Shown here in pieces: positions 11,276-21,545 of a DNA stretch of 64,000 nucleotides; within the stretch, counting starts at the first letter, position 1, and each line of letters starts with the position of its first letter. A model generated the notes under the pieces. The model worked only from the letters and a program-made list of their open reading frames with translations. It made no database searches and was not told the origin of the DNA. A program made the position numbers and the translations under genes. The stretch is from NCBI GenBank assembly GCA_963669155.1, contig OZ022582.1, positions 27,360,015-27,424,014 of the forward strand, read 5' to 3'. The DNA comes from Arbacia lixula (taxonomy: Eukaryota > Echinodermata > Echinoidea > Arbacioida > Arbaciidae).

Positions 11276-11781
11276 TCAGAAGGCAACTGTAGGAATTAAA
11301 GAAAAATATCAAAGAAATGGTAAGGAAATTCTTTGTTTGTTACCTTAATGTCTACCCCTTAAGCCCTGCAATGACATATGCGATGTGATGGTTATGTTAT
11401 GTTATCTCATTTCCAGTTCGGTTATGATTATGTCTCTCTCTAAATTCACCCTATTTCTTATGATAACAAAATTCTGTTATTTTAAGAGTAACGCATGAGA
11501 AAATTAAGCAAAATAACATGACTAGAGATAGCTGATCTGGACAAATGCTCACTACTTGCTTTGGGATTGATATCGTATGATATCAATTGAAACTATGTAC
11601 ATTAGAGATAGGGGAATGGACTTGTGATTGGTTCGCATAAACTCTTTATGAGAAGGGGCCTTGATGTGTAACTCTGATGCAATGCATGGTCTTATGCTCT
11701 TGATGAGGTGAGATTCTTTGAGGTAACAGTAATCAGGCAGGCTCTGATTGGACGGTTCCTTAAGAGAACATCAGCAACAGT
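11276..11781. other. no gene recognised
   Basis: Intron-like unique sequence; nothing recognised. Confidence 0.45.
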
Positions 11782-11943
11782 AGGGCATTTCATGAACATT
11801 GTCAGCACTGACCAAATGGTCAGTGCTGACAATTTCAATGAAATCCTTGGTTTTGATTGGCTGAGAGGCACTAGCCTCCGACTGTTACTATGGTACTGTC
11901 GAAAAAAGACAGCATGTCAGACGAAAAATGTTCATGAAACGCC
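11782..11943. mobile_element. family J foldback, 162 bp
   Basis: The left end GGGCATTTCATGAACATT is repeated inverted at the right end (GGGCGTTTCATGAACATT on the minus strand). Inside is TTTTGATTGGCTGA, a motif also present in the foldback at 28587-28749, and a perfect 17-bp-arm hairpin at 11798-11833. Confidence 0.7.
11798..11833. repeat. perfect 17-bp inverted repeat with 2-nt centre
   Basis: ATTGTCAGCACTGACCA is followed by AA and then its exact reverse complement. It lies at the left end of a foldback element. Confidence 0.95.
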
Positions 11944-11977
11944 CTCAAGGGACTTCAGAGTGAGGCTCACTCGTTCC

Positions 11978-12021
11978 CCAGTCACCTGCTAACTATCACC
12001 TGACAGCTATCAGGTGACTGG
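11978..12021. repeat. overlapping hairpins with three phased E-boxes
   Basis: CCAGTCACCTG (11978-11988) pairs perfectly with CAGGTGACTGG (12011-12021). A middle arm TCACCTGA (11996-12003) pairs with TCAGGTGA (12010-12017). CACCTG or its complement therefore occurs at 11983, 11997 and 12011, exactly 14 bp apart. Confidence 0.9.
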
Positions 12022-13645
12022 CAGGATGTCATACAAGATGTAGACTGCTTCACAATCTACAGCCCACTTCACACCAACTTTCACTGATCTGCTTCTAAAA
12101 TTTATCTGGGGTGAACTACCCTTTGAAGCATTTTTTCAGGCCCAGGTCATCTACCTATTAGTATATAGCATTCATGTGGCTTACCCTCCCGAGAGTTCAT
12201 GGCCTATATGCACCGATGTAAAAGTTCATGAACCTGTATGAGCCTTGTATTACAGTGTTTGAAATGTTTGCGTACTTTATGCATAATTGTATCACAGAGC
12301 AAGGAAATCATCCAGGAGTTAGACAGTCTTTGCTATTGATGGCCCCGTTCAGACTTGACAGAATTCAGGTTTAGTTTATCACAACATTGTCATCTGATTG
12401 GTAAAGATTTCCTGTTCTGTGCACACGCATTATACTTTAACCAAAGACGTTTGAAATTGTTTGGGATTCATGCAGAACCACTCCAGAACATTTTAAAATT
12501 AATTTATTCATTTTGTATTTGCTCATTTTTTTTTGTACAGTGTTGCCCTATTAGTAGGCTCATACTGTTCTCCTTATGACCCTGTGTACAAATTATATAA
12601 ATATGTACATAATAACATGAACATTGTTGATACAAACAAAAATCAATGCAAAATTAGGACTTTTGGCCTCATTCTCACTAGATCAATGCATTTCATCCAA
12701 ATTGATCAGTTTCATCCTGAAATTAATGAGACCTCTTTTCTTTTAATGTAATTACACCACAAAGAATCCTTCACTTGTAAATCAGTGCTCCTGAATCTGT
12801 TTTTGATAACATCGGTTTTTGCTATCGGCAATACAGCACAGCCAAATACCCCAGTGGAGGCTTCTTGGGTGATTGCAATGCACTATGGGATAGCGTTTGG
12901 GACGCTGGCACTTTCTGGAATATGGTGCATATAAAACAATGCCTGTGATGATTTGATCATGAACAGTTCACCAAACATTCAAACATAACAGTTATATACG
13001 CTGTACAGTCCAATGGCGCTTCATAAATTTTACACAAAAACATGAGTTTCTTGTAACAGATGCTATGTCAATAAAATCTGCTATGCCATGTAAAGCGATA
13101 TATGTGATGGACGTATGCGAATCGTGGGAGTTGATCAATTTGATCAACAGAAAAAGCTACAGCTGGGGTGCTTTTGTCTCTTGCTGATAAAGAGCATTGT
13201 TAACAATGGGGATTTCTGGCATGTTAACCACAAATTTGGCCCAAGAAAAAGTGACTTCACAATCCTTATGCAATAAGGTTCGATGTTGATTGGCATAATT
13301 GAGTCATAACAGTGTAAACAAGTGTTCTGACCATTGGTCATCGCATTTCTGTCCGGCTGTGTTTTCCCCTATTATTAGCTGTGGAAAGGCGTAGTAGGAA
13401 GGAAGTGCATGGGTGGAAATGGTCATCAGTTAATTCCTGGAAAAGTTGCGACATCAATGGATGGACACTAACCGTATTATCTTTGTGGAAAGTAGCCACA
13501 TTGTTTCATGGAGTAACACACACTGGTCAAGCCCTCGCGTCATCTGTATTGTGTCTTCACCTCTCAGTGTCATTTGTGTATTTTGAGAACGTGAAGGTGT
13601 ATCTTGATGTCTAAATGTTGGATTATTTCAAACTTCAGGTAAGCT
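12022..13645. other. no gene recognised; one decayed MITE end
   Basis: CTGGGGTGAACTACCCTTTG near 12106-12125 resembles the end of a family D element, but no partner end is clear. Small frames at 12355-12751, 13144-13341 and 13381-13614 lack gene features. Confidence 0.45.
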
Positions 13646-13651
13646 TGCCCA

Positions 13652-13805
13652 GGGCCATGTGGCATATAGGTTTGCAACTATTGCAACTTACCATCAGTAG
13701 TAACTACCATGGCAACAGGTGTAATAAGGAGAGCTCATTGGCTATTGCCATGGTAGTTACCATTGATGGGGTGCAATAATTGAAAACCTATATGCAAGAT
13801 GGCCC
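13652..13805. mobile_element. family J-type foldback, 154 bp
   Basis: GGGCCATGTGGCATATAGGT on the left is answered on the right by ACCTATATGCAAGATGGCCC, and internally by TAGTAACTACCATGGCAA / TTGCCATGGTAGTTACCAT. The whole unit folds into an imperfect hairpin. Confidence 0.75.
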
Positions 13806-13998
13806 AGCTAAGGTCAGTGATATCGGTTAACGTCACTGATTGACCTCCTGGTTTTGTCATCATTGTACTGTATGTGTTTAATGACTGCATTGTTCGACCA
13901 CAAACAATGCCTGCCTAGGAAGTGCCATTGGGGCAATTTGCAAGGTGGTACCTGCGTGATGTAACCTGTGATTGTTTTGAGTTTCAGAAAGTATTCCA
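13806..13998. other. no gene recognised
   Basis: Short unique spacer. Confidence 0.4.
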
Positions 13999-14396
13999 AT
14001 TCTCCCTATCGCATATAGCTCTCCGAATCTGAACGTGTGTGGCGCTCTAATTTTTTTACCTTTAATTCTTGGGATATGAACTTCCGGTCCACGAACATTC
14101 GGCAATATCCCGTACAATAAGGGACCAGGGTATCCAACTAATTTTATGAATATTAACCCTAAACCTAACCCTGACCTTAACACTAACCCTAAACCTTATT
14201 CTAAACCTAACCCTCACCCTAACCACAACCCTACACAAAATTTTCACTGCTTAATTCATAAAAAAAAGTGATTTCTTGGTCACTTTCTGCCGACAACCAG
14301 CTCTTACCGGAAGTATACGTCCCAAGAGCAATCGATCAGATATCGGTATCGTGAGGTGATATCGCTTGATATCGGCTATATGCGATAGGGAGAATT
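13999..14396. mobile_element. family G MITE, copy 1, containing telomere-like repeats
   Basis: Begins AATTCTCCCTATCGCATATA and ends in the inverted TATATGCGATAGGGAGAATT. The subterminal GGGATATGAACTTCCGGTCC / ACCGGAAGTATACGTCCC is also inverted. A second copy at 42656-43049 shares both ends. The interior holds a degenerate CCCTAA array. Confidence 0.88.
14155..14235. repeat. interstitial telomere-like (CCCTAA)n, degenerate
   Basis: About a dozen CCCTAA/CCTAAC-like units, including AACCCTAAACCTAACCCTGA and CTAAACCTAACCCTCACCCT. TTAGGG is the animal telomere repeat. The position inside a MITE suggests acquisition or expansion within the element rather than a chromosome fusion point. Confidence 0.85.
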
Positions 14397-14572
14397 AAAG
14401 GATTTGCACTTTTTTGTCCAATGATTGTTTTGGAATGCATGGTAATGTCGAAGGAGGGTTTGACGAATCAGAGCAAGAGTTGGTATGTTGTCAAGATCTA
14501 CAAGTAAGCACTACATCCTGTCAGGATGTACAAGTAAACGCTTTGAACTAAAGTTTTTATCAAAAGTTCCCT
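14397..14572. other. no gene; two short near-identical patches
   Basis: Unique spacer. CAAGATCTACAAGTAA and CAGGATGTACAAGTAA (14492-14537) form a small imperfect direct repeat. Confidence 0.4.
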
Positions 14573-14576
14573 TTAA

Positions 14577-14955
14577 AGACAAGGTGTCCCTTTTTCAAGA
14601 GTCATGTAACTTGGCAGGAATCAGTATTATACTCTACCAAGAACATGTATGGAATCTCACAATCACGGCTTCATAAACATTTTCAGGAGAATTTAAAAAA
14701 ATATCCTTGTTTATGTTTGAGCCACAGCAAGCAAAGTCTTCATTCGTAATTCGTAATAGCCGTTTTTGGTCGTAAGGCTATAGATTTCAGATGAAGAGCC
14801 AAAAACCTCTTCAAAATCTTCTGATTACTGCGATTTTGCTTACAGTCTGTTTTCAGTTCTATCATTGGGAATTAAGTTCTAATACAGAACCTTCTTCCAG
14901 TTTCTGGTTTTTTTTTTTACATAATTTTATATTTTTGACGTGGGACTTCCTGTCT
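14577..14955 (+). mobile_element. family B MITE, TTAA-flanked, copy 1
   Basis: A 379-bp element begins AGACAAGGTGTCCC and ends GGGACTTCCTGTCT, with TTAA at 14573-14576 and 14956-14959. The interior (GTCATGTAACTTGGCAGGAA, AATCTCACAATCACGGCTTC) aligns with 17308-17878 and, inverted, with 41261-41723. Confidence 0.88.
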
Positions 14956-14959
14956 TTAA

Positions 14960-16644
14960 ACCCTAATGTTCTTTGAAATGCGACTGTGACAAAAGCCTTT
15001 TCATAACTGTGAATAAGCAGACAGGAAGTGCACTGTGCATGTAAGAGGATTAATGGATTAAGTAAGCACCTTCTATTGTTATTGGTTTAGGTGATTTGCC
15101 AGTGGATGTGCCAATTAGCTGACAAAGCGCATGAAGGATGAATTCCAAACACTGGGGCATAAACAAAACATTGCCTCTAATATCACTTAGGAACAAGTGG
15201 AATTGACTATGGAAGATTTCATGGCTAGTGATAAACATCTTAAAAAAAATCATAATTGTTGTCAAATGATATCTTTATATAAAAAAACCCACTTATTTGT
15301 TGTCAGATAATTTCTTTAAATCAAAATTTCATCATTGTTGTCAGATAATTCCTTTAAACTTTCTGGAACTGCAGAGCTGTTCTTATGTATGTGCTGATAC
15401 CAATCAGCACATATCGCAAAGTTGTTCTAGACATATATCAGTCTCCTGGTAATGTTATCACTTGCTCACCAGCTTCTCGGTAGTCCGTATTTGTGTGTAG
15501 ACGTGTCATTGTCGTTGTTGGAGCTCTTCATCCAAACTGTTCTCGTTGGTCATGACGCTTGGCAGGTGACTCTTTGGCAAGGCTGGGTGCTCCAGCAGGT
15601 GATTAACTTATGAATAACGCAAAATGAATGATTCCTGACAAGTGAAAGGTATTTTACTCATCGATAACTTCTTGGCCTTCGGGCTGCATGGAATGTTGGC
15701 TCATTTTACACTCAATAAATAACTTTTGGAATTATTCATAATTTTTTATCCGCCATTTATATTGGCCTAAGAAAGCATGGAGTTTGGCTTTCGGTGACAC
15801 TCAAGAGAGTTTGTGGCAAGTAGTGCGTATGCGTCACATTCCTGCCCGGCTATTTGAATGCATGCGGAACGCATGAGTCACATGTGCGAAAAAAAAAATA
15901 CATTCAGGGATTTGAAATAAGCTAGCATTTACTTCATTAAAAGAATGGGATAAAGGTTATCAAAAATCATTCAAGTGAGAGCGATAATCATGCCAATTTA
16001 AAGAGAAAAAGTGGGATTTCAAAGTTTTCAGCACGTTGCCAATTTGAAGATGTACTGATTATTTGACCCTTATTTTGCTTCAATAAATCCTTACAAAAGT
16101 AATATATCTTGTGACAAAATTGATGTTCTTTCATATGATGCATCTTTCATTATTTTTAAGAGTTTGTTTCAAAAGTTACAGCACCAAACCACATATTTGT
16201 AATACTTGGCCTTAAATGGGACCAAGTGGAATGTTTGAGAGAGATCTCATGGCTGTATTTGGGGTTAGTTGCCAAGCAACTTTCATTTTTGGCTAGTGAT
16301 TTTTAGAAACATGGCAAGTTTTAGCTGTCAGTGTTTAATGGCCTTATCATGGCATATTGCTTGAACTGTTTGCCCACTATTATGGACATTTATTATCGTG
16401 ATATACCATTCAAGGTTATGGAATGCCAGTGAGTGTGTGCTTTGGGTTTCACAAATAATTGTTTTTCATCTGCATAATAGTTTACATGTACTATAAATTA
16501 AATTGCAGCTTCTGCAAAATCAATTTCATGCTTCTAACTTTTGATGGGGTTAATTATTTACTGAATGCAAGGTCAATGTAATACAGGCACGGCAGGAAAA
16601 TGGGTCATTAAGGTGTCCTAATGAGACACATCAAGGTCTGATGA
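14960..16644. other. no gene; small imperfect repeat
   Basis: TTGTTGTCAGATAATT-type units recur at about 15257, 15297 and 15336, each followed by CTTTA. Otherwise this is intron-like AT-rich DNA with no credible coding segment. Confidence 0.45.
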
Positions 16645-17131
16645 GCCCCGTTCATATACCATAATCATGATAATACTGCTATTATCACCGATACACATTG
16701 GTTAGAAAGTTTCCAGTGAGCCTCTTAAAACACTGTCCATATACACCAAAAAAACCCAACATGTAATATTGTGACATTGTAGACTTTTTTTTCGAAACCC
16801 CTACCTAGAGCAAACACACAATGGTGACATGTTTAGCTAAGCCATACGAGTGTTGTGATTACCGAATCACATGCCGGAGCGCAATATATGAATCGCAGCA
16901 TTTACAGCCATTTTGCGGACACAGTTTCATACAATTTGTTTACCAAAATATTGCAGTATTTTTTACTAGGTCTCGATCCATGAAAAAGCTGCAAAATAGG
17001 CGGAAAACAGGATGAAGCAAATACCGCATTATATTAGTGAGTCCCGTCCAGATACGCAGCTACACTGTATCTGTAATGCATCAGCAAAATTGCCGCAAAT
17101 GTTGCACTTAGGTGGTGAATATGAACAGGGG
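16645..17131. mobile_element. family H MITE, copy 2
   Basis: Begins GCCCCGTTCATATACC and ends GGTGAATATGAACAGGG. The interior is collinear with 9384-9840 and 30097-30552, including TTTACTAGGTCTCGATCC and GCAAAATTGCCGCAAATGTT. Confidence 0.88.
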
Positions 17132-17307
17132 TATAGCGACTAAGCCACCGTGACACCATTTTGCCATCCTTTCCTTTCTTCACGAAGGATGATGGGGTAC
17201 TCATCTACCCCAGAATGAACACACATCAGGTGTTGTGCTTTGATGTGACATTATGTTATCAGGTAGAGTTAAGCCTGTGCCACATGTAGAGTATCATACC
17301 ATCTTAA

Positions 17308-17878
17308 AGCCAAGGTGTCCCATTTACTTTACTTTACTTTACTTTACTTTACTTTACTTTACTTTACTTTAATCCAACGATGATTGTAGGACGTAGCCTG
17401 TTCATCGATCGTAGATTGAAACAGTTTCCTTGCATAAGTCATGAAACTGAGCAGGAATCAGCAGTTTACCCCAATGATAACGTGTGGAAAATCTCACAGT
17501 CACGGCCTGACAAAGCTTTTCAGGAAAAGTGAAAAACTGTAGATTTTTATGTTTGAAACCTAGCAGCTGTAGTCTACATTCACAATCCTATTGCCCCTGT
17601 CAGTGCGCGATGCGCCACACACCACGGGCATGCTCCCATTGAATGCATGCACTGTGGTGTGGACCATAGCGCACAGCAGTCTCCGGTCTCTAGGCTGTAG
17701 GTTTGGTACGATAAGCCCAAAACCTCCTCAAATTCCAGCAGTGGCTTTACTTTTGCTTAGAGTCAGTTTCCAGTTCTGTTATTAAGAAGGAAGTTCTGAT
17801 ACAGTACCATCTTCCATTTTCTGTGTTTTTTTTAACCTAATTTTATTCTTTTTGACCTGCAAAAGGGACACCTTGTCT
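17308..17878 (+). mobile_element. family B MITE, copy 2, with internal microsatellite
   Basis: A 571-bp element begins AGCCAAGGTGTCCC and ends GGGACACCTTGTCT, with TTAA at 17304-17307 and 17879-17882. It is longer than copy 1 because of a (TTTAC)n run and a GC-rich internal block (17595-17700) that copy 1 lacks but copy 3 (41261-41723) has. The fuller structure may therefore be ancestral. Confidence 0.9.
17323..17370. repeat. (TTTAC)n microsatellite, about 9.5 units
   Basis: A perfect 5-bp repeat immediately inside the left end of the family B element. Confidence 0.97.
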
Positions 17879-17983
17879 TTAAGTTTTAGAGTGACATTGA
17901 ATGCTGAAAACAAGTACTTTACTTGACCCCATTCATGCTCCCATAATTGTCCCTCAGTTAACTGCATGCTGTGTATGCTGTAG

Positions 17984-18190
17984 TTAGCCTCACTTCCAGC
18001 CTGGTAGGCATTTCTAATCCAAACTGAAAATTAGAGTCTAGTACACCTCAGACTAATCCCTTCATTATTGTCCTCTTCTCTCAGTGTGTAGCTAGAGAAG
18101 ATATTGGGAATGATTAGTCTCCTGCAACTAGACCTCATTTTGAATGGTTACATTTAGAAATTATATCCAACAGACTGGGAGCCAGGCTAC
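17984..18190. mobile_element. family I MITE, copy 1
   Basis: TTAGCCTCACTTCCAGCCTG at the left is answered by CAGACTGGGAGCCAGGCTA at the right, followed inward by ATTTCTAATCCAAACT and AGTCTAGT / GATTAGTCTC. The same order recurs at 43724-43940, 44595-44802, 49166-49410 and 62533-63113. Confidence 0.8.
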
Positions 18191-18445
18191 CATCCAAACT
18201 ACCTGCTGTATGCTCTAATCTGTGACATCTGACAAAAGGGCGCAACTCTGGATCGTGCCATTTCTGGTGAATGAGCAAAACATGTCCAAAGTGTATTGCA
18301 TTAGTCTATGAGTCTGTGCAAAATTTCACAGGGGCTCACTGTGATGTAGCCTCTGTAATGCACAAAAAGTGCCCCCCGAAATTAACGAAAAGCCCCAGTG
18401 AGACTTTGACTTGCTCATCTACAGGGTGTTTTACACGGATAGTAG

Positions 18446-18458
18446 CCCCCCCCCCCCC
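18446..18458. repeat. poly-C run
   Basis: A 13-bp C homopolymer directly before the 52-bp array. Confidence 0.9.
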
Positions 18459-18764
18459 TGCTGTGCAACACCACATCATATAAGATTGAATATCCAAATA
18501 TCCAAAAGCCTGCTGCGCAACACCACTTCATATTAGATTGAATATCCAAATATCCAAAAGCCTGCTTTGCAACACCACATTATAATTGAATATCCAAATA
18601 TCCAAAAGCCTGCTGTGCAACACCACATCATATAAGATTGAATATCCAAATATCCAAAAACCTGCTGCACAACACCACATCATATAAGATTGAATATCCA
18701 AATATCCAAAAGCCTGCTGCACAACACCACATCATATTAGATTGAATATCCAAATATCCAAAAG
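18457..18764. repeat. 52-bp tandem array, 6 copies
   Basis: The unit CCTGCTGTGCAACACCACAT, CATATAAGATTGAATATCC, AAATATCCAAAAG is repeated. ATTGAATATCC falls at 18485, 18537, 18585, 18637, 18689 and 18741, so spacing is 52 bp with one 48-bp copy. Copies are nearly identical, so this array is young. Open frames here on the minus strand merely translate the repeat. Confidence 0.96.
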
Positions 18765-19811
18765 CAGGAGGAATACAGATTTCCACACTTTGCATGCAAG
18801 GAGGGCATGCAGTGTACAATGAAGAAACATCAAACATTCAAATTGTAACGATTTGGGAGTTGCTTCCATTGGTTACATTAGGGGCAGTATTGCATTGCAC
18901 TGTTAACAGTTTATTCGATATGCTCCTGATTGCAAAGTTCAAAGAAAGATCTAGGTCTGTGCACTCGCTACTGGAGCAATACTGAACTAATGTAATTTCT
19001 CATGACCTATATTCTCACTGATATGAAAGGTAGCCAATTTTTTTCCCATACCGATGCTGTTGCCTTTGAATGGTACAGAGAATGTGACTTAATTTGATTG
19101 TCTTATTTGTTCTTAAGTTGAATCTATTGGCTATAAATAAAGACGGAATAGAAATTGAGCCAAGGAATGATATGAAAAGCTCAGCAGATGAAAAGTACGT
19201 ATTAGACAGTAGTGGAAAAAGAATGAGGATCGTTGTTGAGTTAATCTCTAGAAAATGGAATATGATTTTGTTTATTACTGTGAAAGAGCGGGTTGATTAT
19301 GTAAAATGTGCTGAAGATTTAATAGTTAGGTGATGGAAAGTAAAGATATATTTCAAGACTTTCCCCAGATAAAAACCTGGCCATGTGATGAGTATAAAGT
19401 GCTGTGAGACAGCTACCGTGTGTGATTCAATCCATTCCAGTTGAGTTTAATTACCTTGTAATTGTAACATTTGATTGACAAACTTCTCTGGGGGGTGTTT
19501 CTCCAAGCTTTTCTTTTCCTGCAAATGACTTTAAGCATGAATGGTGATCTGTTCTTTTGCTAAATGAGATACCCCGATTTATTCTTGTTTAAACATAGTG
19601 GGAGTTGATTTTGAACAATCCTAAAATCAAATTTGACAAATCATCAACTTTGTATTCAGATGCTTGTTATCAACAAGAGTTTAAACTTACAAAACTCAGA
19701 TTTTAACTTTAGCTAATGGGAATCAAAATCATTGAGATTAGGATTTAGCACAAGAACAGGTCACCAGTCGCAGGTCAAGTCGTTCATAGCTTACGAAACA
19801 GCTTGGTGATG
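18765..19811. other. no gene recognised
   Basis: Intron-like. Frames at 18794-18985 and 19094-19333 have no domain, start context or splice support. Confidence 0.45.
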
Positions 19812-19828
19812 CCCCCCCCCCCCCCCCC
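19812..19828. repeat. poly-C homopolymer (17 bp)
   Basis: An uninterrupted C run. Confidence 0.95.
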
Positions 19829-21473
19829 TGGAATGATAGTCGTTATCAAATCTAATGCCAACCATTGTTTCCAACTTTCCATGTTAATGCAATATGGTAG
19901 AAGAACCAGGATAAGAGATCAATATGTCAGTTCATGACCCGAGCCATTAGATTATGTTGAATTGAGAGGAAATTGTTATAGGACATCATTGTATTGATGT
20001 GGTGTTGAAATATTTCCTGAATGTACTTAACCACAATTGAGAAAAGCTGTTTGGGAGTGCACTATGTTATGTGGCTCCATGTGACTTTGCATATTTCTTA
20101 GAATTATTATTTTGTTTTTCTTGGGGGGTGGGGGAGGGGGGATTAATTTCCTGCTGTTGATGTATTGCACAAGGCATCTAAAGCCATGTCAGAAAATAAA
20201 CAGAAAAATGGCTGTCTATCACAACAGACTCTTTTGTGTTATGTGACATTGTGTTTCATAACAAATGTCGAGCTCATGCCGATTGTGTTATCGCACATGC
20301 ATCAACGCTAAAAATCATGTTTGTCATTGGGTTGTTGTGGCAACGTCTCACGTAAACCAAACATGGTGAGCTTGAATCACGAGAAACGAAAATGAAAACA
20401 TAAAGAACTCAAAAGCATGAAAGCACTGACAAAAATGAATTGAGGAGTTGAAAATATCTCAGTGCATTTTTGGAAATTAGATATTTCAGCTCACAAAACA
20501 CACATTATTTATTGAATATCAATTAGAGAAAGAGGATAATCTGAGATTCGTCATGTATTTACTGAAAAGAATAATGAAAATATTTGCCTTCCCAGAGTGG
20601 AGACAAGTGTAGAAAAATCATAGTTTTAAGCCATTTAGCCATATAATAAGAGAAATAGTGTATACCTGAAGTGTACACAGTAAAGTCAACAAAATAATTC
20701 ATATGCTGGGAAAACAAAGAAAACAAGTGGATTGCAGCATTTGTCAATAAGCGGGAAAGCTTAAAAGCAAATACAGTAGATAAACAAAGCTAAACATCAT
20801 AGGATAGACTGGGGTAAAGTTGTTTTTTAAATTATAAATGGAAGCAACACATGTAAGCTGAGCTTTCATATTATGCATTTTTCGGCTGATGTGTGCAACT
20901 CGTTGAGGCAGCACAAACTGTGCAGAAAATCAATGGCATAGATTTATTATCGAGTGTGTTTTGAATGCTATCCGATCACCCGGAGCGATGGCGCATATGT
21001 TAGAATGTGCTGGTGATCTATGCAGCGTGCATGCGTGCATGTATGTGTGTATGTGTGTGCAACTCACGTACATTGGGATGTAGTGCTAGAGTTGGAGAGT
21101 GCTGTAATATCTGGGCTGAATAATGATGCTGGCTCTACATGTATTACCAACTACTTGATGTTCATTTGATATATTTCAATTTAGAACACAAGTGTTGATT
21201 TTTAAATATAAATCTAGATAGATACATGTCTTACAGTATTTTCTATCATTTTTATTGTTAGATTGAACAGTCAGTGAATTGGAAAGAGGACTACACTGAA
21301 ATACCTTGATGTTCATAATCATTTGACTCACTAGCATTTTTATTTTGCTGTGAATTGGGCAAAAAATGTTTAATAAGTGTATAAGTCAGTAAATTTGCAT
21401 TTGTTTTACCCAATTGAAATGTACATGTTCTGATGATGTGAGCTGTTATACTTGAATCACAAGGTAGTCTATT
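19829..21473. other. no gene recognised
   Basis: AT-rich intron-like sequence with a short G-rich patch at 20123-20141 and a TG/TATG patch at 21030-21060. Confidence 0.5.
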
Positions 21474-21545
21474 AACCTTTACATTTCCAAGCCTTGTAAA
21501 CCCCATGGGCTTACTACACGTCTTCATGACAATGGTAATGAGCAA
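21474..21545 (-). repeat. dispersed repeat, inverted copy of the unit at 43214-43376
   Basis: Read on the minus strand it gives CTCATTACCATTGTCATGAA, GACGTGTAGTAAGCCCATGG and CAAGGCTTGGAAATGTAAAG, matching both units near 43 kb with about one difference per ten bases. This is probably a fragment of an unnamed interspersed element. Confidence 0.7.

Noticed and set aside
18446-18764. CRISPR-like array of repeats with AT-rich spacers
   Set aside because: Units are contiguous tandem copies without unique spacers, in an animal genome.
18528-18837. Minus-strand repeat protein with FGYLDIQS-type units
   Set aside because: Translation of the 52-bp tandem array; 52 is not a multiple of three, so the frame shifts between copies.
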